DNA from: Prauserella rugosa
GTDB lineage: Bacteria > Actinomycetota > Actinomycetes > Mycobacteriales > Pseudonocardiaceae
Reading direction: 5' to 3'
Length of the DNA stretch: 64,000 bases
Assembly (NCBI RefSeq): GCF_000719975.1
Contig: NZ_JOIJ01000017.1
Span: forward strand, 1 to 64,000
Positions 25,859-34,855 of the stretch are shown piece by piece (the first letter of the stretch is position 1; every line of letters begins with the position of its first letter). Position numbers and translations under genes: made by a program. The notes below the pieces were generated by a model. It had not been told where the DNA came from. It saw only the letters and a program-made list of their open reading frames with translations, and ran no database searches.

Positions 25859-26374
25859 TCACGGATGGTTCACTCCGGCTACGGCGAAGGTGACGGGGTC
25901 GAGCGGCTGGCCCGTCTCGTACTGCTCGTTGAACAGCTCACGGCCGTCTTCGGTGAGCACGGCGGGCACGTCCCGCCACACCCGCAGACCGGCCTCGACC
26001 ACCGGTTCGGCGGGTGCGAGTTCGGCGAGCGGCGTGCGCCGCGTGGTGTCCGGCCAGTGCTCGATGTCGACGACGGTCAGGCGTGCCCCGCCGTCGGTGA
26101 ACTCGATCCACGGGTCGTAGAGCATCACGTACAGCAGGCCGGCGTGCCCGACGAGGCGCACGTCACCGCGGTACCGCAGGACATTCGGGTCCGCCCGCAC
26201 GGACTCATCGGACCCGGCAGTCTCGACGGGCTCGGCAGGCTCGAAGTGGAAGTAGCTGCCGTCGACGACACTGCCGCCGTCCTTGGCGCCGCATCCGCCG
26301 TCGCGCAGTCTGGCCACGTACGCCACGAAGCTGCGTTTCAGTCCCCACGTCAAGCCCGGCTGCGGGTCACCCAC
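25859..26374 (-). CDS. HtaA-domain protein
   Basis: 171 residues from GTG with GGAGG. It begins with L-T-W-G-L-K-R-S-F-V-A-Y-V, the opening of the HtaA domain known from corynebacterial heme-binding surface proteins, and continues with G-S-Y-F-H-F and L-Y-V-M-L-Y-D-P-W-I-E. Unlike the classical HtaA proteins it has no signal peptide or membrane anchor, so it would stay in the cytoplasm. Heme binding is known for the family, not shown here. Confidence 0.85.
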   Translation of the reverse strand: MGDPQPGLTWGLKRSFVAYVARLRDGGCGAKDGGSVVDGSYFHFEPAEPVETAGSDESVRADPNVLRYRGDVRLVGHAGLLYVMLYDPWIEFTDGGARLTVVDIEHWPDTTRRTPLAELAPAEPVVEAGLRVWRDVPAVLTEDGRELFNEQYETGQPLDPVTFAVAGVNHP

Positions 26375-26534
26375 GCGACCTCCTCGTCACTCCTGTGCCG
26401 GTCCGACGCGACGCCGAGGGCTCCCGGACACGCTCGGCCGCAGATCCGCGGACCTCCACGTGGCCGGGAGGGTACGGGATCGCGCGGGCGGTGGACAGGG
26501 CCTGTGATCGGGCTCGTGAGTGAGGTGCGCGAGG

Positions 26535-26786
26535 TCAGGCAGTGCCGACGGCGTCCTGGAGTTCGGCGCCTGCTTCGGTGGCCGTGCGGGCGCAGTGGGC
26601 GCAGCAGAAGAACCGGCCGTCGGCCGAGACGCCGTGTCCGATCACGCGGCATCCGCAGTGCTCACACACGGGCGCCAACTGGTGGATGGCGCATTCGAAC
26701 GAGTCGAAGACGTGCACCCCGCCGCCGCGCGTGCGGATCTCGAACGTCAGGTCGTAGTCGTTTCCACAGACTTCGCAGGTCGCCAT
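26535..26786 (-). CDS. small Cys-rich zinc-binding protein
   Basis: 83 residues, ATG start with a GGAGCGAGCC-type site. It has C-E-V-C-G near the start, F-E-C in the middle, C-E-H-C-G-C, and F-C-C-A-H-C at the end: about nine cysteines and several histidines, compatible with two zinc sites as in prokaryotic metallothionein-like/zinc-ribbon proteins. It may buffer metal or bind nucleic acid; the function is not established. Confidence 0.82.
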   Translation of the reverse strand: MATCEVCGNDYDLTFEIRTRGGGVHVFDSFECAIHQLAPVCEHCGCRVIGHGVSADGRFFCCAHCARTATEAGAELQDAVGTA

Positions 26787-26857
26787 GGCTCGCTCCTTCG
26801 CATCGGCTGCGGACACGCATAGACGTTCCCGCATGTGTCGGAGGAAAACGTGGCGGA

Positions 26858-28885
26858 TCAGCGAACCGGGCGGGACGACCGGGCCAACCGCGAGGGCCAC
26901 CAGATGCGCCGCCCGATGTCCACCGCCAGTGCGGGCACGAGCAGCGAACGCACCAGCAGCGTGTCGAGCAGGACGCCGAACGCGACGATGAAGGCGAGCT
27001 GGGCGAGGAACAGGATCGGCAGCACGGCCAGCGCCGCGAACGTCGCCGCCAGGACCACGCCTGCCGACGTGATCACCCCACCGGTCACCGTGAGCGCCCG
27101 AAGCGTGCCGTCCCGCGTGCCGAGTGTGAACGCCTCCTCGCGGGCCCGCGTCATGAGGAAGATGTTGTAGTCGATCCCGAGGGCCACGAGGAACACGAAC
27201 CCGAACAGCGGAACCACCGGATCCGCGCCGGGAAAGCCCAGGACGTGGTTGAACACCAGCGCGGACACACCCATGGTCGCCGCGAACGACAGCACGACCG
27301 TGCCCACCAACAGCAACGGCGCGAGGATCGACCGCAACAGCAGGCACAGCACGCCGAGCACGACGACGAGCACCACGGGGATGATCACCGTGCGATCGCG
27401 CTGCGAGGTGTCCTGGGTGTCGAGCAGGACCGCGGTCTCGCCACCGACCTCGGCGTCGACGCCCGGCCGGTCCGTCAGGGCGGCCCGGATGTCGCGCACG
27501 ATGCCGATGGCCTGTTCGGAATCGGGCGGCGGCTCGAGCACGGCGTCGATGCGCACCAACTCACCCGCGGTTCCCGCAGGCCGCACGGACGCCACACCGT
27601 CGACTCCGCCGACGACGGATACGACCGACCGAGCATCGGCCGCGTTCGTCATCACGATCGTCGGGGCACCGGTGCCGCCAGGGAAGTGCCTGCCCAAGGC
27701 CTCCTGACCGGCGACCGAGTCGACCTCGGTGAGGAACACGTCCGACTGCGCCGTCCCGCTCGCCTGCAGCTGGCCGATGAACCCGGCCCCGACGGCCAAC
27801 ACCAGCGCCGAGCCGATCCAGATCGCACGGGGCCGCCCGTCGACGAACCGGGCGATGCGGTTCCACACGCCTGCCCGGCCGCGCGACGTCGTGGGCCGGA
27901 ACGGCCAGAACGCGGCCCGTCCAGCCACTGCCAGGACGAACGGCAGGAACGTCATCGACGCGAGCAGCGCCGCGCCGACGCCGATGGCCGCGACCGGACC
28001 GAGGCCCTTGTTGGAGTTCAGGTCGCTCAGCAACAGACATAGCACGCCCAGGATGACGGTGCCGGCCGAGGCGCCGACGGGCTCGACGGTCGCCCGCCAT
28101 GCTCGCCGCATCGCGGAGAACCGGTCATGCCCGTCAGCCAGCTGTTCCCGGTAGCGCGCGACGAGTAGCAGCGCATAGTCGGTCGCGGCGCCGAACACGA
28201 GGATGAACAGAATTCCCTGGCTCTGGCCGTTGAGGGCGAGCACATCGGCATCGGCCAGCAGATAGACGACGAGGCTGGCCAGCCCGAGCGCGAGGACCGC
28301 CGAGACCAGCACCATCAGCGGTAACAGCGGCGAGCGATAGACCACCAGCAGGATCACCGCGACGACGGCGCCTGCGACCAGCAACAGCAGTCCGTCGATA
28401 CCGCCGAACGCCTCCCCGAGGTCCGCGGCCTGCCCCGCCGGCCCGGTCACGTACACCTCGAGCCCGCCCGGACGATCCGAGTCCGCCTGCTGGCGCAGCG
28501 CCTCGACGGCAGCATCCGGCTCACCCGCCACGGGGACGACGAACTGCGCCGCCCCGCCGTCCGGGGAGGTGATCAGCGGCGTGGCGCCCTGCCCGCGCAG
28601 GTCGTCGAGGAACCCGCGGTCTACCGCCGTCAGGGGCATCCCGCCGCCGCGTTCGGCGACCACGATCGCCGGGACGCCGGCCCCTTCGCCGCCGAACCGG
28701 GGCAACAGCTCCGAGACGGCCGTGGACTCGGCGGAGGCGGGCAGGAACGAGGTGTTGTCGGTCCGGGCCACCTCGCTCAACTTGCCCGCGTACGGACCGC
28801 CGATCCCACCGACGACCAGCCAGCCGAGGATCGCCACGGCGGGCAGGAGAACGCGGGCGGCCAACCGTCGTCGGGAGGAATCCAC
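26858..28885 (-). CDS. MMPL-family RND transporter
   Basis: 675 residues, GTG start. Twelve hydrophobic segments are arranged as 1+5 and 1+5 around two large extracytoplasmic loops. The family signature G-A-A-T-D-Y-A-L-L follows in the first half, with a matching G-I-D-Y-N-I-F-L-M in the second. MMPL proteins export lipids, siderophores or drugs using the proton gradient. It is shorter than mycobacterial MmpL proteins (~950) and stands alone, so the substrate is not predictable. Its start is 37 bp from a divergent gene. Confidence 0.93.
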   Translation of the reverse strand: MDSSRRRLAARVLLPAVAILGWLVVGGIGGPYAGKLSEVARTDNTSFLPASAESTAVSELLPRFGGEGAGVPAIVVAERGGGMPLTAVDRGFLDDLRGQGATPLITSPDGGAAQFVVPVAGEPDAAVEALRQQADSDRPGGLEVYVTGPAGQAADLGEAFGGIDGLLLLVAGAVVAVILLVVYRSPLLPLMVLVSAVLALGLASLVVYLLADADVLALNGQSQGILFILVFGAATDYALLLVARYREQLADGHDRFSAMRRAWRATVEPVGASAGTVILGVLCLLLSDLNSNKGLGPVAAIGVGAALLASMTFLPFVLAVAGRAAFWPFRPTTSRGRAGVWNRIARFVDGRPRAIWIGSALVLAVGAGFIGQLQASGTAQSDVFLTEVDSVAGQEALGRHFPGGTGAPTIVMTNAADARSVVSVVGGVDGVASVRPAGTAGELVRIDAVLEPPPDSEQAIGIVRDIRAALTDRPGVDAEVGGETAVLLDTQDTSQRDRTVIIPVVLVVVLGVLCLLLRSILAPLLLVGTVVLSFAATMGVSALVFNHVLGFPGADPVVPLFGFVFLVALGIDYNIFLMTRAREEAFTLGTRDGTLRALTVTGGVITSAGVVLAATFAALAVLPILFLAQLAFIVAFGVLLDTLLVRSLLVPALAVDIGRRIWWPSRLARSSRPVR

Positions 28886-28922
28886 TCGGCAAAACTACCC
28901 GATCCTTCTAAGCTCACGCGCC

Positions 28923-29543
28923 ATGAACGCCGTGAGCACCACCTCCAGCGGAGCACCGGAGTCCGCGAAGGCCACGCTGCGCCGTTACCTGCAGCAGGCG
29001 CGCGAGGCGATGCTGTGGAAGCTCGACGGCGTGACCGAGTACGACGCCCGCAGGCCGTTGACCCCGACGGGGACGAACCTGCTGGGCCTGGTCAAGCACG
29101 TCGCAGGGGTCGAGTTCGGATACCTGTCGGAGGTGTTCGGCTACGGCGAGGGTGCACCCGGGTGGCTCGACGGCTCCGATCCCGACCCACAGGTCGACAT
29201 GTGGGCACGTCCCGACGAAACGCGCGAGGACGTCGTCGCGCTGTACCGCACCGCATGGGCGAACACCGACGCGGCGATCGCGGAGCTGACCCTGGACACC
29301 GTGGGACGCGTGCCGCACTGGCCCGACGCGCGCAACCCGGTGACGTTCCAGCAGATCCTCGTCCACCTCGTCGCGGAGACCCACCGGCACGCAGGGCACG
29401 CCGACATCCTGCGCGAGGGGATCGACGGCGCCGCCGGTTACACGCCGTCAGCCACGAATCTGCCGCAGTGGGACGACAACGACGGTGGCTGGCCGGCCTA
29501 CGTCGCGAAACTCGAGCAGGTCGCGGCCCGTTTCCGCGACTGA
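28923..29543 (+). CDS. DinB/DUF664-family protein
   Basis: 206 residues. A four-helix bundle is indicated, with metal-ligand histidines spread as in DinB proteins: L-V-K-H-V-A-G-V-E-F-G-Y, then V-P-H-W, then the typical L-V-A-E-T-H-R-H-A-G-H-A-D signature. Related proteins are mycothiol- or bacillithiol-dependent S-transferases in some species; actinobacteria use mycothiol, so that is the likely thiol. Divergent from the MMPL gene. Confidence 0.9.
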   Translation: MNAVSTTSSGAPESAKATLRRYLQQAREAMLWKLDGVTEYDARRPLTPTGTNLLGLVKHVAGVEFGYLSEVFGYGEGAPGWLDGSDPDPQVDMWARPDETREDVVALYRTAWANTDAAIAELTLDTVGRVPHWPDARNPVTFQQILVHLVAETHRHAGHADILREGIDGAAGYTPSATNLPQWDDNDGGWPAYVAKLEQVAARFRD

Positions 29544-29635
29544 ACGGCCCCCATGACACTACTGACCGGTAGGAGTAGGGTGGCCCACGTCCCGTGACGA
29601 TGCGAACACCGTGTGGAACGTAGGTAGGGGTCCCC

Positions 29636-30535
29636 ATGTCGTCCGACGGCAGCACTTCCAGCACTGCCAGCACCACCGGCGGCCGCCCAGGCCGGCCGGA
29701 GAGCCGCGACATCAGTTCGGACAGTCCGGTCATCGACCCGAACGTGCCGAGCACGGCGAGAGCCTACAGCGCGCTGCTGGGCGGCAAGGACGTCTACGAG
29801 AGCGACCGCAAGATCGTCGCGGCGCTCGAGCACGCCTTCGGTGACCCGCAGACCGCCGCGCGCACGAACCGGCAGTGGCTCATCCGCGTGGTGCGCTGGC
29901 TGAGCTCGACGCGGGGTATCAACCAGTTCCTCGACTGCGGCTCGGGTATGCCGGAGGCGGAGAACGTGCACGAGGTCGCGCAGCGCTACAACCCACAGGC
30001 GCGCGTGGTCTACAACGACAACGACCCGACGGTGCTCGCCTACGGCCGCGCCCTGCTGGCCGAGAACGAGCACACCGCATTCGTGGGAGAGGACTTCCGC
30101 GACCCGCAGAAGGTGCTGAACTCGCCCGAGGTGCAGCGGCTGATCGACTTCGACGAGCCGGTCGCGATGATCCACTGCTTCTCGCTGCACCACTTCCCCG
30201 ACGAGCCGCGCCCGGTCAAGGACATCCTCGACGAGTACATGGCGGCGTTCCCGAGCGGCAGCTATCTGGCCCTCACGCACATCACCTACCCGCGGCCGGA
30301 GAACGACCCGACGGGCAGGGCCGCCGAGATCTGCGACGAGATCCGTGGCCGCATCCGCGAACTCGGCATGGACTCCGGATACTGGCGCAATTACGACCAC
30401 GTGCTGTCTTACTTCGACGGCCTCGAGATGGTGCCGCCGGGACTCGTCCGCACCGCCGAGTGGTGGCCGTCCGGACCGCCGGCGCTGACCGAACTCGACG
30501 ACGTGATGTTCGGCGGAGTCGCCCGCAAACCGTGA
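29636..30535 (+). CDS. SAM-dependent methyltransferase (DUF574 type)
   Basis: 299 residues. After a Ser/Thr-rich N-terminus (~35) it has the diagnostic P-S-T-A-R-A-Y-S-A-L-L-G-G-K-D segment of the actinomycete DUF574/Methyltransf_19 family, then F-L-D-C-G-S-G-M-P (SAM motif I), V-V-Y-N-D-N-D-P, and M-I-H-C-F-S-L-H-H-F. These proteins are abundant in actinomycetes and their substrates are mostly unknown. It ends in a hairpin shared with the convergent gene. Confidence 0.92.
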   Translation: MSSDGSTSSTASTTGGRPGRPESRDISSDSPVIDPNVPSTARAYSALLGGKDVYESDRKIVAALEHAFGDPQTAARTNRQWLIRVVRWLSSTRGINQFLDCGSGMPEAENVHEVAQRYNPQARVVYNDNDPTVLAYGRALLAENEHTAFVGEDFRDPQKVLNSPEVQRLIDFDEPVAMIHCFSLHHFPDEPRPVKDILDEYMAAFPSGSYLALTHITYPRPENDPTGRAAEICDEIRGRIRELGMDSGYWRNYDHVLSYFDGLEMVPPGLVRTAEWWPSGPPALTELDDVMFGGVARKP

Positions 30536-30539
30536 TCGA

Positions 30540-30569
30540 CCCCGGTGTGGGCCGCGGTCCACACCGGGG
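30540..30569. terminator. bidirectional terminator between convergent genes
   Basis: Perfect 11-bp stem CCCCGGTGTGG (30540-30550) with CCACACCGGGG (30559-30569), 8-nt loop containing a CCGCGG palindrome. Confidence 0.85.
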
Positions 30570-30575
30570 CTCTCG

Positions 30576-31625
30576 TCACGCGTCCGGCCGGACGTGCACC
30601 ATGAAGTAGACGGGCCGCTTCTCGGGCAGCAGCTGCCGTCCGTTCTCGTCGACCATCTTCCAGCGCACCTTGCACGTGGTCGGTTCCTGCGCGGCGCGCG
30701 CGGTGACGGGAACCTTCACGGTGTCGCCGGGCGCGGTATCCGGGATCTCCACCCGCGGGGGCGTGTCGCAGAACCGCGGCCCGGTGGCGTTCTCCATGCG
30801 CTGCAGGAACCGGTCCTTCCAGTGCACACTGCCCGCGTTGAGCAGTTCGAACGTCCTGGTGAACTGCTGGTTCGGTGCGACGACCGCACCGTCCTGGATG
30901 CCGAGATCGGCCGCGAGCGCGCTGTCGTCGCCGGGGTGCACCGGTTCGGTCAACGCGACGGTGTCGGCCTCCCCTGCCGAGCCGGACCGGGCGTGGGCCT
31001 GCCGCGGTTCCTCGTCGTCGCCGAGCCGGAAGCCGAGCACCGCCGCGGCGGCGATCAACACCACGAGTGGCGCCACGAGCCACGCCTTCGCCCAGCTGCG
31101 CCGCGTCCCCTCCGACGAGCGCTGCTCCGGAAGTGCGACCACCCCGTCCCAGACGTCGACCCGCGGGTCGGTCGCCGAGTGCCGCGTGCCGCCCCCGGTG
31201 CTGGCCGGTTCGGTGCCCGTCGGTTCGGTGCTGGCCGGTTCGGTGCTCGTCGGCTGAGCGCTGTCTGTGTCGGTGTTGTTCGACTCGGTGCTGGTCGAGC
31301 CGGTCGTGGATCCGGCCGTGCCCGAGTCGGCGGTGGCCGGGGCGTCCGGCGGGATCTCACCGGACAGGATCGCCTTCGTCCTGGCGTAGCGCGCGGACCA
31401 CTCGGCCTCGTCCCCGCCGCAGGCACGGACGAATTCCCGGACCGTCTCCCACGGCTGCAACCTGCGGCCCTTCACGGTCAGGTGGAGCGTCGCATGGGAA
31501 ACGGCTCCGGACCTTTCCGCCATCCTCCGGAACGAGGGATCGCCGGCCTCGCTCCGCAACTGCCTCAGCCCCGCCGTGAATTCTTCGAGCGCGGCCGGTT
31601 TCTGCTCACCTTCGGAATCGGACAC
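30576..31625 (-). CDS. HTH/membrane protein with NBR1-type Ig domain
   Basis: 349 residues. The N-terminal ~80 residues form a helix-turn-helix-like region (F-T-A-G-L-R-Q-L-R, M-A-E-R-S-G-A-V-S-H-A-T-L), common in actinomycete proteins with an Xre-like start. A Thr/Ser/Glu-rich linker (95-150) follows, then one membrane helix (about 188-205) and an extracytoplasmic NBR1-like Ig domain (about 235-345; F-E-L-L-N-A-G-S-V-H-W-K-D). This cytoplasmic-DNA-binding/outside-Ig layout suggests a membrane-linked regulator or scaffold; its role is unknown. Confidence 0.82.
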   Translation of the reverse strand: MSDSEGEQKPAALEEFTAGLRQLRSEAGDPSFRRMAERSGAVSHATLHLTVKGRRLQPWETVREFVRACGGDEAEWSARYARTKAILSGEIPPDAPATADSGTAGSTTGSTSTESNNTDTDSAQPTSTEPASTEPTGTEPASTGGGTRHSATDPRVDVWDGVVALPEQRSSEGTRRSWAKAWLVAPLVVLIAAAAVLGFRLGDDEEPRQAHARSGSAGEADTVALTEPVHPGDDSALAADLGIQDGAVVAPNQQFTRTFELLNAGSVHWKDRFLQRMENATGPRFCDTPPRVEIPDTAPGDTVKVPVTARAAQEPTTCKVRWKMVDENGRQLLPEKRPVYFMVHVRPDA

Positions 31626-31838
31626 GACTGTTCGGCCTCCTTCTGGGCGTGCTGCGACTTCGACGCTGCCGATCGGGCCGCGGTTGCCGCCACGTCAGAA
31701 ATAGTCCTCGCATTGTCACGCGCCCGGCCCGCGGCGTCACCCGACGTAGTGAGGCAATCCGGGCCGACATCGCCGCGGTGAACCGCGACTGACCTGGGCG
31801 TCCATCGTCGCCGGGACGGGTGGCGTCCCTGTCTGACG
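31626..31838. other. upstream region between divergent envelope genes
   Basis: The first 213 bp of a 313-bp divergent region between the NBR1-Ig gene and the peptidase at 31939. No gene or clear element was seen in this part; the repeats lie in 31839-31884. Confidence 0.4.
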
Positions 31839-31884
31839 CTGTCAAACGGTGTCCGAAGAACTGTCAAACACGTTCCGGACACCG
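31839..31884. promoter_or_regulatory. compound repeat upstream of the M15-like peptidase
   Basis: CTGTCAAAC occurs twice (31839-31847 and 31861-31869, 22 bp apart, about two helical turns). Interleaved is a perfect 9-bp inverted repeat, CGGTGTCCG (31847-31855) with CGGACACCG (31876-31884). It sits 55 bp before the peptidase ATG, so it is a candidate operator or promoter. Confidence 0.5.
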
Positions 31885-31938
31885 CTGCGGTTCGCCACTG
31901 TTCTTCTCGCAGACATTCCAGCAGCGGAAGAGGAACCG

Positions 31939-32817
31939 ATGACACCGAAAAGCCGGACCGGGCGGTTGGCCGCGAAAGCCGCCACCGGCCTCGCGGCGAC
32001 GGCCGTGCTGGCGAGCGGTCCACTCGCCGCGTCGGCGAGTTCGCCGGACGCGGGGACCGCCGCGCAGGCGCTTCCCGAGGTCAACATGGAAGCGGTGCTG
32101 AAGGCGGCGCAGATCGACCCGCAACGGCCCGACCAGACGCTGACCGACGGCGCCGCCCCGCACGTCAGGAAGGTCGAACGCGAGCTCGCCGACCGCGGAC
32201 TACTCGATCGCGAGTACGTCGATGGGCACTACGGCACGACCACCCTGAAGGCCTACGCCGACTACCAGCGCTCACTGGGCTACACCGGACTCGCCGCGAA
32301 CGGCATCCCCGGCAAGCGGTCGCTGACGAGCCTCGGCGACGGCACCTTCGACGTCACCCGTGTCGTGAGCCCGGGAGCCCGCACCACGTTCGACGGCGCG
32401 ACGTTCAACCAGCGCACCGCGAACATGCTGCGGGAGGCGCAGCGGCTGTCCGGGGTGACGTTCGACGTCGAACAGGGTTCGTACAACCCGGGCGGCGACC
32501 CGACGTCGGCCGGCACGCACGACGGTGGCGGCGCGGTCGACCTCTACGTCGACGGCATCAGCCCGAAGAAGCGCACCCACGTCGTGCGCCAGCTGCGGAA
32601 GGTCGGCTTCGCCGCCTGGTACCGCTCGCCCGCGCAGGGCGACTGGGGACCGCACATCCACGCCGTCGCACTCGCCGACCCGGACCTGTCCGAACCGGCC
32701 CGCGCCCAGACCGGCGACTACTACCTGGGCAAGAACGGCCTCGCCAACGATCTGCCCGACGACGGACCGAAGGTCGAACCGATCACGACCTGGGAGGGAT
32801 ACCAGCGATCGCCATGA
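31939..32817 (+). CDS. secreted M15-like peptidoglycan peptidase with N-terminal binding domain
   Basis: 292 residues from the ATG with GAGGA upstream. A signal peptide (K-S-R-T-G-R-L, Ala-rich core, A-S-A) is followed by a peptidoglycan-binding-like helical domain (about 55-125, with Y-V-D-G-H-Y-G-T-T-T and Y-A-D-Y-Q-R-S-L-G). The catalytic part has S-A-G-T-H-D-G-G-G-A-V-D and W-G-P-H-I-H-A-V, matching the His/Asp and H-x-H zinc ligands of VanY-type M15 peptidases with small differences in spacing. A paralog lies at 33861-34688. Confidence 0.8.
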   Translation: MTPKSRTGRLAAKAATGLAATAVLASGPLAASASSPDAGTAAQALPEVNMEAVLKAAQIDPQRPDQTLTDGAAPHVRKVERELADRGLLDREYVDGHYGTTTLKAYADYQRSLGYTGLAANGIPGKRSLTSLGDGTFDVTRVVSPGARTTFDGATFNQRTANMLREAQRLSGVTFDVEQGSYNPGGDPTSAGTHDGGGAVDLYVDGISPKKRTHVVRQLRKVGFAAWYRSPAQGDWGPHIHAVALADPDLSEPARAQTGDYYLGKNGLANDLPDDGPKVEPITTWEGYQRSP

Positions 32818-32919
32818 CGAACAGAACCGTACGCATCGACTTCTGACCACGTCCGAGTTCCGGACGATTCCGGGACCCACATTTCTTCGAGTACCGCATT
32901 TTTCGAGAGAGGGAGAACC

Positions 32920-33786
32920 ATGAGATTCCGCAGGATCGCCGCCGCGGTGGGAGCCGTCGCGGTCACCGCAGGTACCGCCCTGTTGTCGGCGGGAGCCGGA
33001 CAGGCCTCGGCCGCCCCGGCGTTCAAGATGCCGTTCGAATGCGGCTACACGGCCACGGCCGCCACGTGGCAGGGGCACAGCCCCGAACTGTCCGTCGACT
33101 GGCAGAAGTCCGGCATCACCGGCGACACGGTCGTCGCTTCGGCGGGCGGCACCGTGACCCGGGTGGCCGACACCGGCGGCACCAGCTACGGCAAGTGGAT
33201 CGAGATTGACCACGGCGGTGGCTGGACCACACGCTACGCGCACCTGTCCTCGCAGTCGGTCAGCCAGGGCCAGAAGGTCAGCACCGGAACGAAGATCGGC
33301 GCGGCAGGCGCGACGGGCGGAGTCTCCGGACCCCACCTGCACTACGAACAGCGCCTCAACGGTGCCGACCAGAAGGTCGTCGTCGACGGCAAGGCCGTGC
33401 CCTACTACGGCAAGACCGACTTCACCAGCAAGAACTGCGGCGGCGGTGGCGGCGGCGGAAACCCGTACACCCCGAAGGAGATCTGCGGTTCCGGCTTCTC
33501 GGTCATCAACGAGAAGGGCCTGGACGGCAACGGCAGGGTCTACCTGCTGTACAACTCCGGCACCGGCAAGAACTGCGTGACCACGGTCAAGAACACGAAG
33601 ATCGGCACCAAGAGCCCGGCTTCGACCTTCCTCGAGGTCCAGGGCGGTGACCGCAAGACCGACAAGGGCGAGTTCAGCTACTACGCGGGTCCGGTCAAGC
33701 AGGCCGCGGCCGACAAGTGCGTCAAGTGGGGCGGCTCGGTCGGCGACAAGTCGTTCACCAGCAAGTTCGGCCACTGCGGCTCGTAA
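32920..33786 (+). CDS. secreted M23-family metallopeptidase
   Basis: 288 residues with an Arg-Arg signal peptide ending A-S-A. The lysostaphin-type domain follows: a H-S-P-E-L-S-V-D first ligand region, Y-A-H-L-S, and the G-P-H-L-H-Y-E zinc/catalytic motif. A Gly-rich linker (near residue 178) leads to a C-terminal domain of about 100 residues with four cysteines. It should cleave peptidoglycan cross-bridges or stem peptides outside the cell. It lies between two M15-like paralogs on the same strand; ATG with GAGAGGGAG. Confidence 0.92.
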   Translation: MRFRRIAAAVGAVAVTAGTALLSAGAGQASAAPAFKMPFECGYTATAATWQGHSPELSVDWQKSGITGDTVVASAGGTVTRVADTGGTSYGKWIEIDHGGGWTTRYAHLSSQSVSQGQKVSTGTKIGAAGATGGVSGPHLHYEQRLNGADQKVVVDGKAVPYYGKTDFTSKNCGGGGGGGNPYTPKEICGSGFSVINEKGLDGNGRVYLLYNSGTGKNCVTTVKNTKIGTKSPASTFLEVQGGDRKTDKGEFSYYAGPVKQAAADKCVKWGGSVGDKSFTSKFGHCGS

Positions 33787-33860
33787 GAGAACCGCGGCTC
33801 GCACCGGCGGCTGTCCACACGCGACAGACGCAGGGGAACCCGACCACGAGGAGATCAGCA

Positions 33861-34688
33861 ATGCGCAAGATCGCAGCGACGGCGCTGCTGGCGGCGGTCG
33901 CCACGGCCGCGTTCGGCCCCGTCGCACACGCAGAACAGCCGCAGACCGCGGCAGGCTCGGTGAACATGGAGAAGGTCGTCAAGGCCGCCATGTGGGATCC
34001 GTACAAGCCGAACTCGTCGATCACCCCCGGTGCCGGCGACTCGGTGAAGAAGGTCGAGAAGGCGTTGGCGGACAAGGGAATGCTCGCCGGCAAGTACGTC
34101 GACGGCCACTTCGGTACGTCCACGGTGGACGCGTACGCGAAGTACCAGCGCTCCCTCGGTCATTCCGGTCTGGCCGCCAGCGGCCTTCCCGGCAAGGGGT
34201 CGCTGACCCAGCTCGGCAAGGCAGCCGGGTTCGCCGTCGACCACAAGATCGGTGTCGGCGGGAAGGTGACGCTCGGTTCCGGTGACGTGCTGAACCGCCG
34301 CACGCTGAACATGTTCGAAGAGGCCGAGAAGCGTTCGGGCATCGACATGACCATCACGCAGGGGTCGTACACGGGCTCGAACCCCGGGTCGGCAGGCACG
34401 CACGACGGCGGCGGCGCCGTGGACATCTCGGTCCGCGGTATCGACGCGACGAAGGCGACCAAGGCACTGCGCCAGGTCGGTTTCGCCGCGTGGCACCGCA
34501 CCGCCGACCAGGGCGACTGGTCGCCGCACATCCACGCCATCGCGATCAGCGACACCGACATGTCCCCCGCCGCGCAGGCACAGGTGGGCGACTACTACCT
34601 CGGCAAGAACGGCTTGGCCAACCACGCGCCGGACGACGGTCCGAAGGTCAAGAAGGTGACGTGGGAGGAGTACCGCCGCAGCAACTGA
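33861..34688 (+). CDS. secreted M15-like peptidoglycan peptidase, paralog of 31939
   Basis: 275 residues, signal peptide ending A-H-A, ATG with GAGGAG upstream. It shares the whole layout with the gene at 31939: helical peptidoglycan-binding part (Y-V-D-G-H-F-G-T-S-T; Y-A-K-Y-Q-R-S-L-G-H), then S-A-G-T-H-D-G-G-G-A-V-D and W-S-P-H-I-H-A-I, and an identical Y-Y-L-G-K-N-G-L-A-N segment near the end. The two are clearly duplicates. It closes the three-gene envelope cluster. Confidence 0.82.
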   Translation: MRKIAATALLAAVATAAFGPVAHAEQPQTAAGSVNMEKVVKAAMWDPYKPNSSITPGAGDSVKKVEKALADKGMLAGKYVDGHFGTSTVDAYAKYQRSLGHSGLAASGLPGKGSLTQLGKAAGFAVDHKIGVGGKVTLGSGDVLNRRTLNMFEEAEKRSGIDMTITQGSYTGSNPGSAGTHDGGGAVDISVRGIDATKATKALRQVGFAAWHRTADQGDWSPHIHAIAISDTDMSPAAQAQVGDYYLGKNGLANHAPDDGPKVKKVTWEEYRRSN

Positions 34689-34713
34689 CCGTCCGCGGGC
34701 CCGACCCACTGGG

Positions 34714-34763
34714 GGTATGCACGGGCGGCTTCCTCCCTTGTAACCCGGCTGTCCGTGCATACC
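34714..34763 (+). terminator. hairpin downstream of the peptidase gene
   Basis: Perfect 11-bp arms GGTATGCACGG (34714-34724) and CCGTGCATACC (34753-34763) with a 28-nt loop; a terminator-like structure 25 bp after the stop. Confidence 0.55.
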
Positions 34764-34794
34764 GGGCCCGGCCGTGAGGCCCGGCCGATACCGC

Positions 34795-34830
34795 CCCCGG
34801 TTCGTCCCACCCCCGAGCGACGAACCGGGG
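34795..34830. terminator. second hairpin in the same convergent region
   Basis: Perfect 12-bp stem (CCCCGGTTCGTC at 34795-34806 with its complement at 34819-34830) and a 12-nt loop; usable in both directions. Confidence 0.7.
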
Positions 34831-34855
34831 CGGCTCCGTGTCCATCCCCAGAGTT

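Noticed and set aside
32818..32919. c-di-AMP (ydaO) riboswitch before the M23 gene
   Set aside because: The 102-bp gap is too short and lacks the conserved ydaO segments.
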